Shown: positions 1-12,575, counted from the first letter of the stretch. The stretch: DNA of 64,000 nt from Dasypus novemcinctus (GCF_030445035.2 NC_080673.1:181951216-182015215), one strand, 5' to 3'. The notes: generated from the letters alone by a model not told the origin. Program-made: numbers and translations.

Positions 1-566
1 TGAGGAAATTGGGCTTGGAGAAGTTAATTATATCACCTGAAATCAGGCTGCTAAGTATTACGTTTCTGGTCAAATTGATTCAAATATTTGGTGTTTTGCT
101 GCTGCACCCAAGCACCCCTCCATCTATTCATCCATCAATCCATCCATTCAACTGACCATCCATGCACCCTTCTATCCCCTCCCCTAAAACCTGGAGTAGC
201 TAGGAAGCTCTCTCCCTCCTCCACAGTCCTGTGACACTCAGTGTCTGCAGCCCTCCCATGGCAGCTCACTGAGGTCCTTCACCTTCCTCAGTACAGTCAT
301 TACCTCTTTAACTAGACAGCCCTGCACTTCGGGCAGAGTAGACATTCACTCACAACTGGCTAAGGGTTGAATGTTCATCCTGCTTTTATGGGCTGGCTGA
401 GGACACAGTGGCCATGTCCCCAGGTGACCAGGAGTCAGGACACCATGTATCCAGGTGGCCATGCCCAGGGAGGACCCTTCAAGAGAGGTCAACAGACAAA
501 GGGGCTTTTGCCAGAGACCTGAGTCAGAGCATCTCCTAGAACCCAAAGGGACCCATAGTTCAAAAT
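1..566. other. Intergenic, no gene seen
   Basis: AT/CT-rich non-coding DNA. Positions ~115-180 hold degenerate ATCC-type simple sequence. The open frames here are short and have no recognisable product. Confidence 0.6.
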
Positions 567-581
567 TCTTTCAAAACCTTT

Positions 582-961
582 GGGAAGCAGATTTGACTCA
601 ACTAATAGAGTGTCGACCTATCAGGAGGCCCTGGGTTTGAACCTGTGTGGTGAGCTGGCCCGTGAGCAGTGCTGATGTGCACAGGGGTGTTCCCGGCAAC
701 GGGGAGCCCCATGCTCAAGGATTGCACCCCCTAACGAGAGCCTCCCCATGTGAAAAAAGCGCAGCCTGCCCAGGACTGGCATTGCACACACGGAGACCTG
801 ACGCAGCAAGATGATGCAACAAAAAGAGACACAGATTTCTGGTGTCACTGACAAGAATGAAAAATGAAAGCGGACACAAAAGAACACACAGCAAATAGAC
901 ACAGAGAGCAGAAGGGGAGAGAAATAAATAAAAAATCTTAAAAAAAAAACAAAAAAAAACC
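582..961 (+). repeat. DAS-III SINE (armadillo tRNA-derived), full length
   Basis: Starts with the tRNA-like head GGAAGCAGATTTGACTCAA, with a B-box-like GGGTTTGAACC. It continues through the GC-rich DAS-III body and the AACAAAAAGAGACACAGATT segment to an AATAAATAAAAAATC(T)-A tail. It is flanked by a 15 bp perfect target-site duplication TCTTTCAAAACCTTT at 567-581 and 962-976. Several CpG sites have decayed to TG/CA, so this is an older copy than the one at 45336. Confidence 0.93.
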
Positions 962-976
962 TCTTTCAAAACCTTT

Positions 977-1589
977 TGACAACTGCTGTCAAGAAATTCC
1001 TGCAGGGAACATTGAACTTGAAGCCTTGAGATGGTAATCACAGGAAATGTAGTGTTTGGTTTCCTCAGCAACCATAAATCTTTTTCTTTTTAGCTTGTCT
1101 TCCTGTCCCTCTATATTGCAATGGGTTCTCTGAAGACCGGACTGAAAATCCAAAATATTCTCCAGAAGCATCCAAAGTGATATTTTCTAAAATCTCCTGG
1201 AAACCCTGGCCCTATGGAGCACAAGGGAAAGAAAATGATAAAAGCAGTAGTCATCTGAACCCAACTCTGTTCCTAATCACACAAACAGGCAAGCAGACAA
1301 GTTTGTAGCTCTCTGCGCATATAGACCTTGGATGCCTGTAGGTTGACTGGCGAGTTCTCCACCTGCAATCTAACCTGGATTGAGGTTGAGTTCTCCTCTC
1401 TCTGGTTCTGGTCACACTTCGTGCATTGTTCTTACATACTCTGTTATGATCATGTTTGCTTTGCGACTGGTTCCTCCACTAGTGTGTGAACTTCTTGAGA
1501 GCAATTGCTATCTGTTGCCATAGTGATCATCATGATCATCACCATCACCAACGCCATCATCATCGCCATCCTCATGATGATAGCTAACA
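977..1589. other. Intergenic with (ATC)n-like simple sequence
   Basis: No gene seen. Positions 1525-1580 contain a degenerate ATC/CATCAC trinucleotide repeat; its minus-strand translation is a spurious Met-rich open frame. Confidence 0.6.
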
Positions 1590-1770
1590 TTTTCTCAGTG
1601 CTTACTATGTGACAGGCACTGTGTGTCAGCTGCTCTACTTGCAATTATTGGACTTAGTCTTGTCAAAACAATCCTCTGAGATAGGCACTCTTAACAGCTC
1701 TGAGAGGCTGTTTGATTCTCAAAAGACCCAAGGGCACAGTTTCCCAAGGTCTAGCATTATTGTAAAAGTT
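1588..1770 (+). repeat. MIR/L2-like relic
   Basis: Matches the familiar pattern of a MIR/L2-type repeat: 'cagtgcttactatgtgacaggcactg', then the 'ctctgagataggcactcttaacag' segment and a degraded tail. Family placement is by eye. Confidence 0.55.
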
Positions 1771-1949
1771 CTTTAGGGAACAAAACAAAACAAAACCCCT
1801 AATCGATAGAAATATTAGCCAACCCTATTTTTCTCCTTTAATGTAAAAGAACTTGTCATCCCTGATAAATAGATTTTTTTTTAAAACAAGAAGTATAAAG
1901 AATGGCAATGCAGTGTCAGCATAATAGCTAGGTGGATGGAGGTGGGGTG

Positions 1950-2165
1950 AGGGGGCCTAAACATGGGTTTGACTCTGCTTCTAACAGTCTGTGCGACATT
2001 GGGTAAGTCCCCTCACCACTCTGAGCCTCTGTTGTAATATTCATGAAGTGGGCGTTACAGTAGCAGCCCCAGGGTGTTGGGGAGGAATTAGGGAGAACGT
2101 GGGCACAATGTCTAGCATGGCTTGTAGCATGAAATAGATGTTTAATAAATGGTGGCTATTGTCAT
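1950..2165 (+). repeat. MIR SINE relic
   Basis: Contains the MIR core 'tgtgcgacattgggtaagtcccctcacc' followed by 'ctctgagcctctgtt'. It has the typical 3' part ending in 'agatgtttaataaatggtggct'. Confidence 0.75.
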
Positions 2166-2439
2166 GGTCAATCCTCACGCTTTAATATCAGATAGTAATA
2201 CAAGCTGGAGTTCTGCCCAAATATATGTCAAAGCAGTTTTTAATTCTCTAAAAATAATTAGCCAATAATTCACCAATGGCAGGGAACGATTTCTCCCCTC
2301 AGAAACTCACAAAGTACTTAGCATTAGAATTTGCCATCCAAGACTCAAATGTGTTTGGTCTACGGTTAAGATCTCTCGTGTCTTGAGGAGGCTCATGGCC
2401 TCTATTTTAGAGGGGATGACCATGACTGCTTCAGACCAG

Positions 2440-3175
2440 TGTGTGTGTGGTTTTTTTTTTGTTTTTTTTTAAGATTTATTTTATTTATTTATTCCCTCCC
2501 CTTGTTGTTTGTGCTTTGTTGTATGGTCTCTATGTCTGCTTGTATTCTCATTAGGTGGCTCCGGGAATAGATCCTGGGACCTTCTGGAGTGGGAGAGAGG
2601 CAATTACTCTCTTGTGCCACCTCAACTCCCTGTTCAGCTCTATCTTCTTATTTTCTCTCCTCTGTGTCCTTGTTGCATCATCTTGCTGTGCCAGCTCTCA
2701 GCATTGGCCAGCACTCCTGCTCAGGGTGGCTTTCCCATACTGGGTGGCATTCCTGTGTGGGGTGAGATTCCCGCATGGACTGGCACTCCCGTGTGGGCTG
2801 GCACTCTGTGTGGGCCAGCTTGCCACATGGGTCAGCTTGCCCTCACCAGGAGGCCCTGGGCATCAAACCCTGGACCTCCTATATGGTAGATGGGAGCACA
2901 GTTGGTTGAGCCACATCCATTTCCCTGTGTCTGCTTGTCTTTTCTTCTCGTTTTCTCCTTAGGATGCACTGGGAACTCCAATGTGGGAGAGAGGCACTCA
3001 ATCACTTGAGCCACCTCAGCTCCCTGGTTTGTTGTGTCTCTCATTGTCTCTCCTCTTTGTCTCTTTTTTTACATCAGCTCACTGCACAGGCCAGCTTGCT
3101 TTCGCCAGGAGGCCCTGGGAAACAAAACCCATATGGTAGATGGGAGCCCAATCGCTTGAGCCATATCTGCTTCCC
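2440..3175 (-). repeat. Tetrameric DAS SINE (two DAS-II-like dimers in tandem)
   Basis: Read on the minus strand, four tRNA-like heads follow each other. Head 1 is at ~3175-3115, head 2 (with the 'agggagctgaggtggctcaag' start) at ~3030-2955, head 3 at ~2926-2850 and head 4 at ~2625-2550. The AT-rich tail and T-tract are at 2450-2500. The first dimer lacks its own A-tail and runs directly into the second. A 9 bp direct repeat TCAGACCAG lies at 2431-2439 and 3176-3184 and brackets the whole array, which suggests a single insertion rather than one SINE landing in another. Confidence 0.8.
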
Positions 3176-3184
3176 TCAGACCAG

Positions 3185-6100
3185 GAGTTAAGACCTCCTC
3201 AGAACTCTGGCTCCACAGCATCTGAAGCCTTAGGACCACTGCAGATGGAAGGGGGCAGGGCAGGGGCAGGGGAACCCTTGGAAACATCTCTCAGTCACAT
3301 CAAGAGACAAACTGTGAAAAACTGGGAATGTCCATAACAAAGGTTTCTGTTGTGTTTAGGTGGCGATGGGATGTTTCACCCACCATCCTAGGCATTTCCT
3401 GTAGCCTGGAGAGGAGCCAAGGCCAGCCTCAGGCCAGTTCTTGCCAAGTGCTTTGGATAGTCATGAGATGGCTTTGGGCTGGGAGATGAGGCTTAGAAAA
3501 CGGCCTTTACTTTCTCCCTGGCTCCATGATTCTGGATTTATAGAGCACGGAGATGGTGGCAAAGGCACAGTCTCCAAAATTCTTTGCTGGGGGAACCACT
3601 TGGCACTAAAAGACCCCTGGGATTCTTGGTGGTCCTTACTGTGCCTCAGCCTTTGTCTCAGCCTGGAGAGGAGAAGGGAGACTAACCCCAGGCTAGTGTC
3701 AAAGAGTTCATTCAGGGGCTTTCTATACTTACTAAGGATAATGGAGGAGTTCTTACTAAGAGTGGAAAATGGGAGGTTATTTGAAGCCAAAGCTACTGAA
3801 TAGCTAAAATTCTCAAAAAAGTCAACACATAGGGATTCTGTGAGGAGGAAGGTGTGAGCTCAGCTCTGATCTGGTTCCCAGGTGACAGGTACAGAAATCT
3901 GGGGAAGCTTCTGGTGGTTGCTCTGGAACATGTCTGCCATACTCTTAGAGAAAGTATGGGAAGCACCCATTTCTCTACATTCAAAACCGTGTAGAGCATT
4001 ACTTCTCAATTTATTCACCCCCATCCTCTTGTCTTAGCTCTCTGTCTACCTGTCATTGTGACATTGCATTGCCAATCTTTACACTTTATTTCTCAGGGAA
4101 GACAAGTATATCTACTATTCTTTATTTCTCAGGGATGACAAATTCTTTTGCATTAAAGGGGGAGATAGGATGGGCTAGTATTTCTATCAAATAGCTTTTT
4201 TAAAAAGTGCTCTTACAGTAAGATATTCCATATTGTTCTGATATTTCTGATTTATTCAAAACTTTTTTCAACGGACCTTCCATCTGAAACCAGATTATTT
4301 TTCCTCATACATTTCAATAGGCGGTGTTTCTCTGATGCAAGTCATCTTCAGTGATCAGAATCTAGAATCAATCACTCCTCATGCTCTTAATTAAATCTTC
4401 AACTTGGAAACTATGTAGTGAGATTCTTTATTCAAAATACCAAAAGAAAACAACAGGCTTCATTTCTTCTTGTAACAATGCCAGTTTTCCATCATCTGAC
4501 CTTCACTTGACATCTGTGGACCAGAACTGCTCTTCAAAGCAGTGTATATATTTTTATAACCTAGATGCACAAGATGACGCCAAAGGATTATCTTCGGTCA
4601 TTAAAGATGTTGGAACATTCTGTATTACAGATGGGAAAAAATAGTCCCACAGTTAGTTACGATTCTTGTGTGAAGCTGACTTGAGTCGTCTTTTGTTGTC
4701 ACAAGGTATGGACTTGTATATGGGATTATAAGTACCTACCTTTTTTAGGACCAATATTTAAAAGCAGATTAGATACATGACTCACACAATCTGCAGTCAT
4801 ATTTTGCACTATAGTTGAAAGTCATGTGTGATTATAAAAAATGCAAATATACTCGCAAATAAGAAAACTATGTTTTTTTCCTGAGCAAGTTGTATTTGTT
4901 TTTCAAGAAAAAATTTATTGACCTATTGCCTACATTTTATTCTTCCAGATCTTTTTTGCTTTATGAGGAAAAAACCAACGTTATTTTTAATCCACACATC
5001 CTTTTGTTCCAGAACATGAATAAATAACCAATCAGTTACAGGAAAAGCTGGCATTGTCACAAGATGCCAATGTCAGAAGAAATTTAGTATGACAATAAAG
5101 CTTTTGGTGACCTTTAAACATAGAAAGTGCAATGCTAAATTTAAGACAAATAAAACTACATGTAATAAAGAGTCCAACTCCATTTTTTATTTGTAGACAT
5201 CTTTCAAGCTCCACCACTCTTCTTTCCCTTTCTTCTTCACATGCAGGCAAGCTCATAAGAAAGCCAGGGTGCTCCCTCTCATACCACAGGAGTCCTTACC
5301 CCAGCCCCATTCTCTAACCACAAAAAAAACAAGTTTATCCCCTTGCCTTTCTTTCAAGCCATTTTCAGACCTGCTTATAAGTCTATCCTGCTCTCCCCAG
5401 AAAGCCTCATTATGTGGCTTTCTGGGGATATATAAGGGATAATAACCCTTTCCATATACTCTTGGCATATGTGTGGGTTCATTGACGTTCTTGACATCCA
5501 AACCAAATTTTGGGTGGGGATGTCCATCCTGCCTCTGTAGAGTGATCACAATAGTAAATGTGATCCCAATTAAAAATTTATATATATATATATATGCATA
5601 TATATACACATAATTATAATTATAATTATACATATAAGTATTAAAAGACACAAAGGAATACACTAAAACATTAAGACAGGTTAACTCTGGGTAATAGATA
5701 TGGGTATTTTTGTTCTCTTTTGTTATTCTGTGTTTTCTAAATTTTCTGCTATAAACTTTTTTTTATAAGCCAAAAGCAATCTAATATAGGGTATAGAGCA
5801 ACATTTTTCTACCTTAAAAAAAAAGAAGATACTCAAATCATTTGGATTGGTTTAGTTAAATTTACCTAATCTGGAATTACATATACAAAAAATAAAAGAA
5901 AAAAAATTATACCTCACATGATCAGTTCTTCCACTCCTTCTCTAAAAGAAGGGGAAAAAATATATGTGTATGAAGCTAAGTTTCACTTTTAAGGAAAGTT
6001 TTAATGTAATCTTTTAAACTATTTAGATGAAAGTCAGCATGGGGAAACATAATTCTGCTAAAAAAATATCCTTATCCTCAGGGCTCAAAGGCTGAACTGA

Positions 6101-6260
6101 ACTCATTTAAACTTAGACCGATTTAAAAAGGTTAATTAAAAATGTATTAACATCGCATCCTGGAAGTGTGTGGGCAATCCCTGCCCTGCAGATTTTCACC
6201 CCAGGGACAGTAGGTCTTGTTCTGTAAATTTCCTATTGGCTGGATTTGGGTGGGGGAGAG
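3185..6260. other. Intergenic, no gene seen
   Basis: No recognisable gene or strong repeat. Open frames up to 136 aa occur on both strands in overlapping positions (for example ~3441-3803 on both strands) and lack family signatures. A dinucleotide-rich tract is at 5577-5636. Confidence 0.55.
5577..5636. repeat. (TA)n / (ATAATT)n low-complexity tract
   Basis: Runs of TA followed by TATACACATAATTATAATTATAATTATA. It generates a spurious Tyr/Asn-rich minus-strand open frame. Confidence 0.85.
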
Positions 6261-6261
6261 A

Positions 6262-6420
6262 GAAACTATTATATGTCAGATACTTAAGAGTGCCTACTTG
6301 AAAGAGGCATTATTTCTCCCATTTTAGAGCTGAAGAAACTGATTACAAGTTCACAGAGCTAGAAAGTTGCAGTGCTAACCTTCAAACCTAGGCAATCCGA
6401 CCTGAAATCCCACTTTGTGA
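6262..6420 (-). repeat. MIR relic
   Basis: Antisense MIR pattern: 'cccattttagagctgaagaaactga' followed by 'cacagagctagaaagttgcagtgct' and a degraded 3' part. Confidence 0.65.
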
Positions 6421-6487
6421 GCCAACCCTCCCTTACCTCTGGATGGCCCTGATCCAGCCTGTTTAAAGGGGCTGAACCAACGCTGAT

Positions 6488-6665
6488 GTTCCCACCAGAG
6501 CACCTGAGCTCTCATCAGGATCCCTTGGAGGCTCGTTGAAATATATTGCTGGATCCTACCACCAAAGATTTTGATTCAGTGGAACTGGGTGGTGCTCAAA
6601 AATTGGCCTTTCTAACAAGTTCCTAGGTACTGCTGTCTAGGTACCACACTGAGAACCAGTGGGTA
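6488..6665 (-). repeat. MER5A-like hAT-Charlie MITE
   Basis: Non-autonomous DNA transposon relic: 'catcaggatcccttggaggctcgtt', 'gattttgattcagtgg', 'ggcctttctaacaagttcctagg' and a terminal 'cacactgagaaccagtggg'. This order fits MER5A. Confidence 0.75.
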
Positions 6666-8568
6666 AGAGCAAGGCCTGAACTCTGGGGCTTTCCAAGGCA
6701 GCTTGTTCATGGTCTGGATCCTAGATTCTTGAAGGTCCTCTAATTTATTGGAAGTTTAAGGCTGCCAGAAGACCCAAAGGAAGCGTGAGTGGCAACAGTG
6801 ACTTCCAGGCCACAGACCTGAATCTTCCCATCTCTTCACTGGCTGCTATCACACTTGAGGAGAGTGGCTGAGCTTCCTCTTCTGCCCTCCAGCATCTATT
6901 GGCTAATTAGCTAACCCCTAAGTGATTTTGTCTCACTAGGCCAATTACTCACTTATGGGACAGGAAATTTTTTCTTTTGTTTCAGCCCTCAAAAGGCTAC
7001 ATGTACATAGTACTCCCCAAGGGACATTATTAGTTTGGGGGAAGTGAAGAAAGGAAGTGAAGTGTAAGTGGACTAGTCAAGGGATGCCAGGGACCTTCCT
7101 GAGACTCTGAATAGACTGTGCTATGGTAGTTGGCTGCTCGCCAGTTGGGCTTGCCATCTTGGGGAAGGTGTTGAACTACCTTATTTGGGAAGTGAAGCTT
7201 TCCCTTAGCTATCCTTGGGGAAGAGTAAGGATTAATTATCTTCTGATGCTTTCAATAGAGAGAAGAAACCTGCTTAGCCTCTGGGCTCCATTAACTCTTT
7301 TAGGTCCCAGGGTATCTATCTCTGAATCATTAGAAACTGGCAGGAAATTATAGAGGGTCTCAAGAATCTGTGAAGAAAATACATTATTTTAGAGGATAAA
7401 CAGGTTAAGTTCTTATGACTAAATTTTTCAGGCATATGCTAAAATGCTTCATAAAGGTTGATTAGAAAGATGTAGGGGAACATGTACCCAGTAAAAAGCA
7501 CAGGATGATTTCAACTTAGAAACAGAGATTTAAAGCATCCTCTTACTTGGCTGCCTTCATATTGTTCTAAGTTCTCATTTTTCCCTTCCCTTCCCATTTC
7601 TCTTTTCTTTCTATCAAATCCAGAGAAGAGAGGATTAGGTTGCTGTGCTGTAGTGGCTAACTTCTGGGTATGTGTTCTGCCATCTCAGAATAGGGCCAGT
7701 TAGGATTGTTGGGGGCATTGCTTAGCCTTGGAATGTCCATAGGGAAGCCCATACCTAGTCTTTGCTTCACATTCAACCACCCATCTCTGCCACAGGCTAG
7801 GGAATTTGAGTCAAAACCCCAGGCCTCAGCTGAAAGCCAGAACAGGCTGCCTCTCTTAAGGAGTCCCACACAACCTGCTGAAGATAGTTGTCAAGGGGGA
7901 AAAATATGTAAATTATAAACTGGAGTGAGAATAATGTGTGTTGAGTCATCAGACCAAATCTTGCATGGCATGAATGGAGCCAGGATGAAAAACAAATCAA
8001 GTTCTGTCATGCCAAGTCTCTGAGGCACTCATTCCCTCCTGGCCTAATTTCCTTAGCCTTATGGTCTGAGCCCTTTCAGTTTTGACTTAGCCCAAGGTCC
8101 AAGGGGACAAAGCAAGCATCCCAGGTATTTCTGGGAAGCCTAGACACAGGAATCCTGGGGAAAGTGGGAGGAAGTATAGACTAAGGGAAAAAAAATGTTG
8201 ACAGAGGGTGAAGGCATAAGCAGCAGGAAAGAAGATGTGTGTGCTTGGAAAAGCTTTCACCAAGACTCTTTCCCTGGGGCTGCAATGTAGCAGCCTGATC
8301 CTGGCTGGCCCACTCAGGCCCACCCAGCCAGGTGGGGCTACCCAGCCCTGCAGCAGGTGGCAAGTAACCTGGAGAGCCATACAAGAGCCCACAGCACCCC
8401 TCTCTCCTTTCCCAGAGATCCTTACTTTAATCTCATTTGGAGAATAGAAGGCCAGGACTGTGGCTTAGAGAAACTTGCCTTGATTCTATTCTATTTGTAT
8501 GCATTGATATTGTTAAAGAAGTTTGAGAAATACTGCCTAAAGTACATTCGTATTCTTTTCCTAGATGG
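6666..8568. other. Intergenic, no gene seen
   Basis: Moderately GC-rich stretch with several 60-100 aa frames on both strands. None has a recognisable domain or splice-site support. Confidence 0.5.
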
Positions 8569-8569
8569 A

Positions 8570-8745
8570 TAAGTGCCTCTCAGATTTTAATGGGTATGCA
8601 TACCACCTAGGGATCCTGTTAAAAACTCAGATTCTCATTCAGTAGACCTGGCACAACTGAACGTTTGCAGTTCTAATGAGCTCCCTAGTGATGCCAATGC
8701 TGCTGGTCCAAGGATCAGACTCTGATAAGAAAGGTTTTAAGGCAT
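8570..8745 (-). repeat. MER5A-like hAT-Charlie MITE (second copy)
   Basis: Same family as 6488-6665: 'ctcagattttaatgggtatgcatac', 'gggatcctgttaaaaactcagattct', 'gatgccaatgctgctggtccaagg'. Family assignment is by remembered consensus. Confidence 0.78.
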
Positions 8746-8814
8746 TTGAGAAGGACCATCTGAAAAAAGGTGGCGAAATAAACACAGAGAAAATTCAAAT
8801 GTGCAATACCTGAC

Positions 8815-8992
8815 CCTGGAGACAGGATAGTGTGGGAGAAAGACCTTGGGATTCAAAGATAGTCAGACATGGGTTCTAGTTATCCCAATACCAACTATGG
8901 AACTTAACAAATTACTTAATTGTTATGGTCATCAGTTTCCTTAATTGAAATATAGGGATAAAGGCCTATCTTATGGAGGTTTGTGAAGATGA
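8815..8992 (+). repeat. MIR relic
   Basis: Contains 'gacatgggttctagttatcc', a diverged core 'ggaacttaacaaattacttaat' and 'atcagtttccttaattgaaatataggg', in the MIR order. Confidence 0.65.
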
Positions 8993-8999
8993 AAGGTGG

Positions 9000-10095
9000 C
9001 CAATAGTACAAGGGGTTTTTTTTTTGTAGAAGAAAATCAAAACAAGAAACAACAAATACTAAAAGCTGTACTTGAAGAAAATTTTCTTAAAATAAAAAAA
9101 AATGAAATTATATATTGGAAAAGTATACAACCTCAGAATATCAACACCAAATATATTCTAGGTAATTGCTTGGCTTTACAGAAAAAGAAAATTCCTTTGG
9201 AAATATAGGCAAAAGTAATAAGTGACTTATAGGCAAAATAAATTAGATTAATATTTAACTTTCAACCAGAAGAAAATAACAATTAAAATACTCAAGGAAA
9301 GAAAATGTGAGCCAAGGATTTTATACCCAGCAAAACATACCTTCAAGTAAAAAGGGTACATACATGGCATTATCAACAAGGAGAATTTTGGGAATATTGT
9401 TCTTCCCAGGAACCCTTCCTGAGGAACCTGGTAGAAAATAAACTTCAGAAAAACAAATTAGCAAGACATTGTCATAAGTATTTATGGTGAGCATTCAATA
9501 TAGTTACTTGTAGAGCTAACACTAAAAAAGGGTTGTGGGAGATGGTATAGTATTACTATGTGCTCTGGCAGTGTAGATACAGTGCAACTATAAACAACGG
9601 TGTGAGAGTTGTGGTGGTAGTTTTATTGTTTTGAGACTATTCATGAATTTTTAATTAAGCAAATGAAAGATTATGGATAATTTATTCCATCACTTCCTGG
9701 GTCCTTAAGAACCATGATTATCAGTGTGGTGAAAAGGATATATAGATATAATATAGAAGAGCTGAAGTAAAATCACTGTAATCTGTATTTGAATTGTAAA
9801 TTACTTATGAACACTAAAAAGACCTAGTAACAACAGTCGACCCATTAGCAATGAATAACCCTAACAACCAGATTGTGGCCTTGATATACAGTTTTCCATT
9901 AAAAGATACCAGGACTTCTGGTAGAATTGGCTGATTTTAGGTTTGGAGTTGCAAATGTACAAGATGGACCTAGAACATCTTGTCATGCCAGACACCATGC
10001 AAGGTCTCAGTGATGACTAGAAACATGTCAGAAGGACTCAGGATCCAACTTGAAGGCTGTCACTGACAAAGATGAGGCAACTTGAACTTATAAAA
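9000..10095 (+). repeat. HAL1/L1-like LINE remnant
   Basis: Includes 'gagccaaggattttatacccagcaaaacataccttcaagtaaaaagg', a hallmark of HAL1/old L1 sequences, followed by 'gttgtggtggtagttttattgttttgagactattcatgaat'. Heavily decayed with no long frame. The boundary with the following L1 is unclear. Confidence 0.5.
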
Positions 10096-10261
10096 AGGAT
10101 AAAAATTGGATTGAAACCCATAAAACGTTTAAATCTATACATTCATAATGATATTAAAATATATAATTAACCACTTTTGAAGAGTGATAAGGAAACAACC
10201 CACTGCCCTGATAACTGATAAATAAAAAGGAAATGTCAAGCAATACCTTGGCTTTCCTATC

Positions 10262-10400
10262 TGTACTGTACCAAGTCATTCAAATGCAATTCACCATAAT
10301 AAAACACTAAAAAAGAAAAACCACATAATTATCTCAGTAGATGCAGAGAAATATTTGACAAAATTCAATATTAATTTCTAATGAAAACATGAATAGAAGG
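10262..10400 (+). repeat. L1 ORF2 remnant, left part (interrupted by MaLR provirus)
   Basis: 'caaatgcaattcaccataata...gtagatgcagagaaatatttgacaaaattcaata' is L1 reverse-transcriptase-region sequence. It stops at 'gaatagaagg', and its continuation 'gaacttcctaaacttgacaaaaggcatc' resumes at 13701, after the retroviral insertion. Confidence 0.85.
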
Positions 10401-10857
10401 TATAGTGACTTGGAGGTATGTACCCCAGAAAAACATGTTCTTAAACTTAATCCATTCCTGTGGGTGTGGACCCATTATAAATAAAATCTCAAGTGTTAGT
10501 TAGTTGAGGTGTGGTCCAAATGAATCAGGTTAGGTTTTAATCCAGGTTACTGGAGTCCTTTATAAGTGAAGCGAAAGTCAGACTGAAAAAACACAATGGG
10601 AAGGAGCTAGAAGTCAATGGAACCCAGACAAATCAGAAGAGGCTGCCATGTGTATTGCCACTTAGCAGAAATGCCAAGGACCATGGATTGTCAGTATTCA
10701 GCCCCAGAGTGCCACAGTTTTCTGCAAGAAAGTATCACCTTGATGATATCTTGATTTTGGTCTTCTCCTAGCCTCAATAAGGTGAGTCAATAAATTCCTA
10801 TTCCTTAAGCCAAACCTACTGGATGGTATTTGCTTTAGCAGCCCAAAACCTGAAACG
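10401..10857 (+). repeat. 5' LTR of MaLR provirus
   Basis: 457 bp. Pairs with 13234-13695 at conserved blocks throughout, including 'ggtgtggtccaaatgaatcaggtt', 'ggaaggagctagaagtcaatggaac' and 'cttgatgatatcttgattttgg'. Confidence 0.85.
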
Positions 10858-11165
10858 TTTTTTAGGACCAGAAAATGGGGTGCTACTATTGCAAATACCT
10901 AAAAATGTGGAAATGGTTTTGGAATTGAGTTATATGTAAAGACTGGAAGAATTGTGAGCTGCTTGATAGAAAAAAGCCTAGATTGCTTTGAAGGGACTGT
11001 TGGTAGAAACATGGATTCTAAAGTTACTTCTGATGAAGACTTAGAAGGAAATGACGAATGTGTTCTTGGAAACTGTAGGTAAGGCAATCCTCGTGTTTAA
11101 GTAGCAAAGAATTTGGCAAATTTGAGTTCTGATATTGGATGGAAGGCAGAACTTAAAAGTAATGG

Positions 11166-11818
11166 TTTTAGTTTGTCAAAGGGCTGCTGATGCAAAGTAC
11201 CAGAAATCTGTTGGCTTTTATTAACATAATGGGGATTTATTTGGGGATAAAAGTTTACAGTTCCAAGGCCATGAAATGTCCAAATCAAGGCACCATAAGA
11301 GGTGCTTTCTCACCAAAGTCAGCTATTGTTGATTCTGTTGTCCAGGCATGTGGTGAAGCAGGATGGTTACTGATTTCTGCTGAGGTCTCTGCCTTTCTGC
11401 AGCTGTAGGCAAACCTAGTATGGGGCTTGTCTCTTACCAGGCCTTCTCTCTCTCTCTGGGCCTCACCTCCTTGAGCCTCCCAGAGGCTTTCCTCTTTGCA
11501 GCTCAATGTGGGTGGAACCTCTCACACATGGCAGCATCAAACATGGCAGCTCCCTTTTTTCCTGTGTCTGTCTGAATGAGTCTCTCTTTGTACTTCCATT
11601 TAAATAAGACACAGCAAGGGGGTGGAGACTCCATTTGAATCATACCTCACTGACGTAGTCCAATCAAAAGCCCTAAACTTGATCTTATCAAGTAATTTAA
11701 TCAAAGGTCCCTCAACAGAAGTTAATGCAATCAAAGGTGCCACATGCAGAGGAATAGATTAGTTTACAAACAAAATTTTTCTCTTTTTGGGATTCATAAA
11801 ATAATTTCAAACTACCAC
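11166..11818 (-). repeat. Xenarthran-type solo LTR nested in MaLR internal region
   Basis: About 650 bp LTR-like element in antisense, with minus-strand ends TGGTAGTTTGAAAT...AAACTAAAA. It is bracketed by AATGG (11161-11165) and AATGA (11819-11823), and removing it rejoins the MaLR internal sequence 'gaacttaaaagtaatg/tgatgaactg'. It shares 'ccaaggccatgaaatgtccaaatcaaggcaccat' and 'gtagtccaatcaaaagc' with the copy at 14461-15119. Confidence 0.75.
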
Positions 11819-12352
11819 AATGATGAACTGTTAGATATTCAGCTGAGGAGATCAAGTTAATGGTGGAGGGTGCAGCCTGGTTTCTCCTTGCTGCTTATAG
11901 TAAAAATATGAGAGGAAAGGGATAAACTGAGAAATGTACTCTTAAGCACAAAGAAACCAGAACTGATGGCTTGGGAAATTCTGACCCTCCAGACAGTGTG
12001 TTCTGAGAATAAAGACAGAAGCAGTTCTACCGCAAGTTCCTGGAGAATAAGGCTCCATGTGAGGGCCTAACTGAACATCCAGTTAGACCCTGGATCCAGT
12101 AAGCCATTTCAGTAGAAATTGGACTTGAAATGCAGTTATACAGGAAGGGTCTGTGGAAAGTTCTATTATCTGATGATTTGGACCCCTGTGAACTGCACAT
12201 AAGAATTTGGCAAAATTTGTATGAGCAGATTCACTACCAGCCTGAACTGAAAAAGACAGAGAAGGGACAAATTAAAGAGGAATGACTTCAAGGGCAGAGC
12301 CATGGAAGTCGAGGTATGACTGAAGAGATTTCCTTAGGCCAAGAGAGTGGCC

Positions 12353-12575
12353 GTAGGGAGTGGATGTGGCTCAAGTGATTGGGCACCTACTTCTCACATG
12401 GGAGGTCCTGGGTTTGGTTTCTGGTGCCTCCTAAAAACAAAAACAAACAACAAGTAAACAAACAAAAAAACCAACTTAGGGGGCTGATGTGGCTCAGTGG
12501 TTGAGCACCAGCTTCCCACTTACAAGGTCTCAGGTTCAATCCCTGGCTCCAGTACCTTAAAAAAAAAAAAAAAAA
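12353..12575 (+). repeat. Short dimeric DAS SINE (two tRNA-like heads)
   Basis: Head 1 'gtggatgtggctcaagtgattgggca', A-rich linker, head 2 'gctgatgtggctcagtggttgagca' with B-box-like GGTTCAATCCC, then 'agtaccttaaaaa'. A perfect 9 bp target duplication AGAGTGGCC lies at 12344-12352 and 12576-12584. Same subtype as 21853-22076. Confidence 0.9.

Noticed and set aside
3441..3803. Overlapping 120 aa (+) and 109 aa (-) frames
   Set aside because: Both strands open over the same unique DNA with no signature; consistent with chance in a GC-richer patch.
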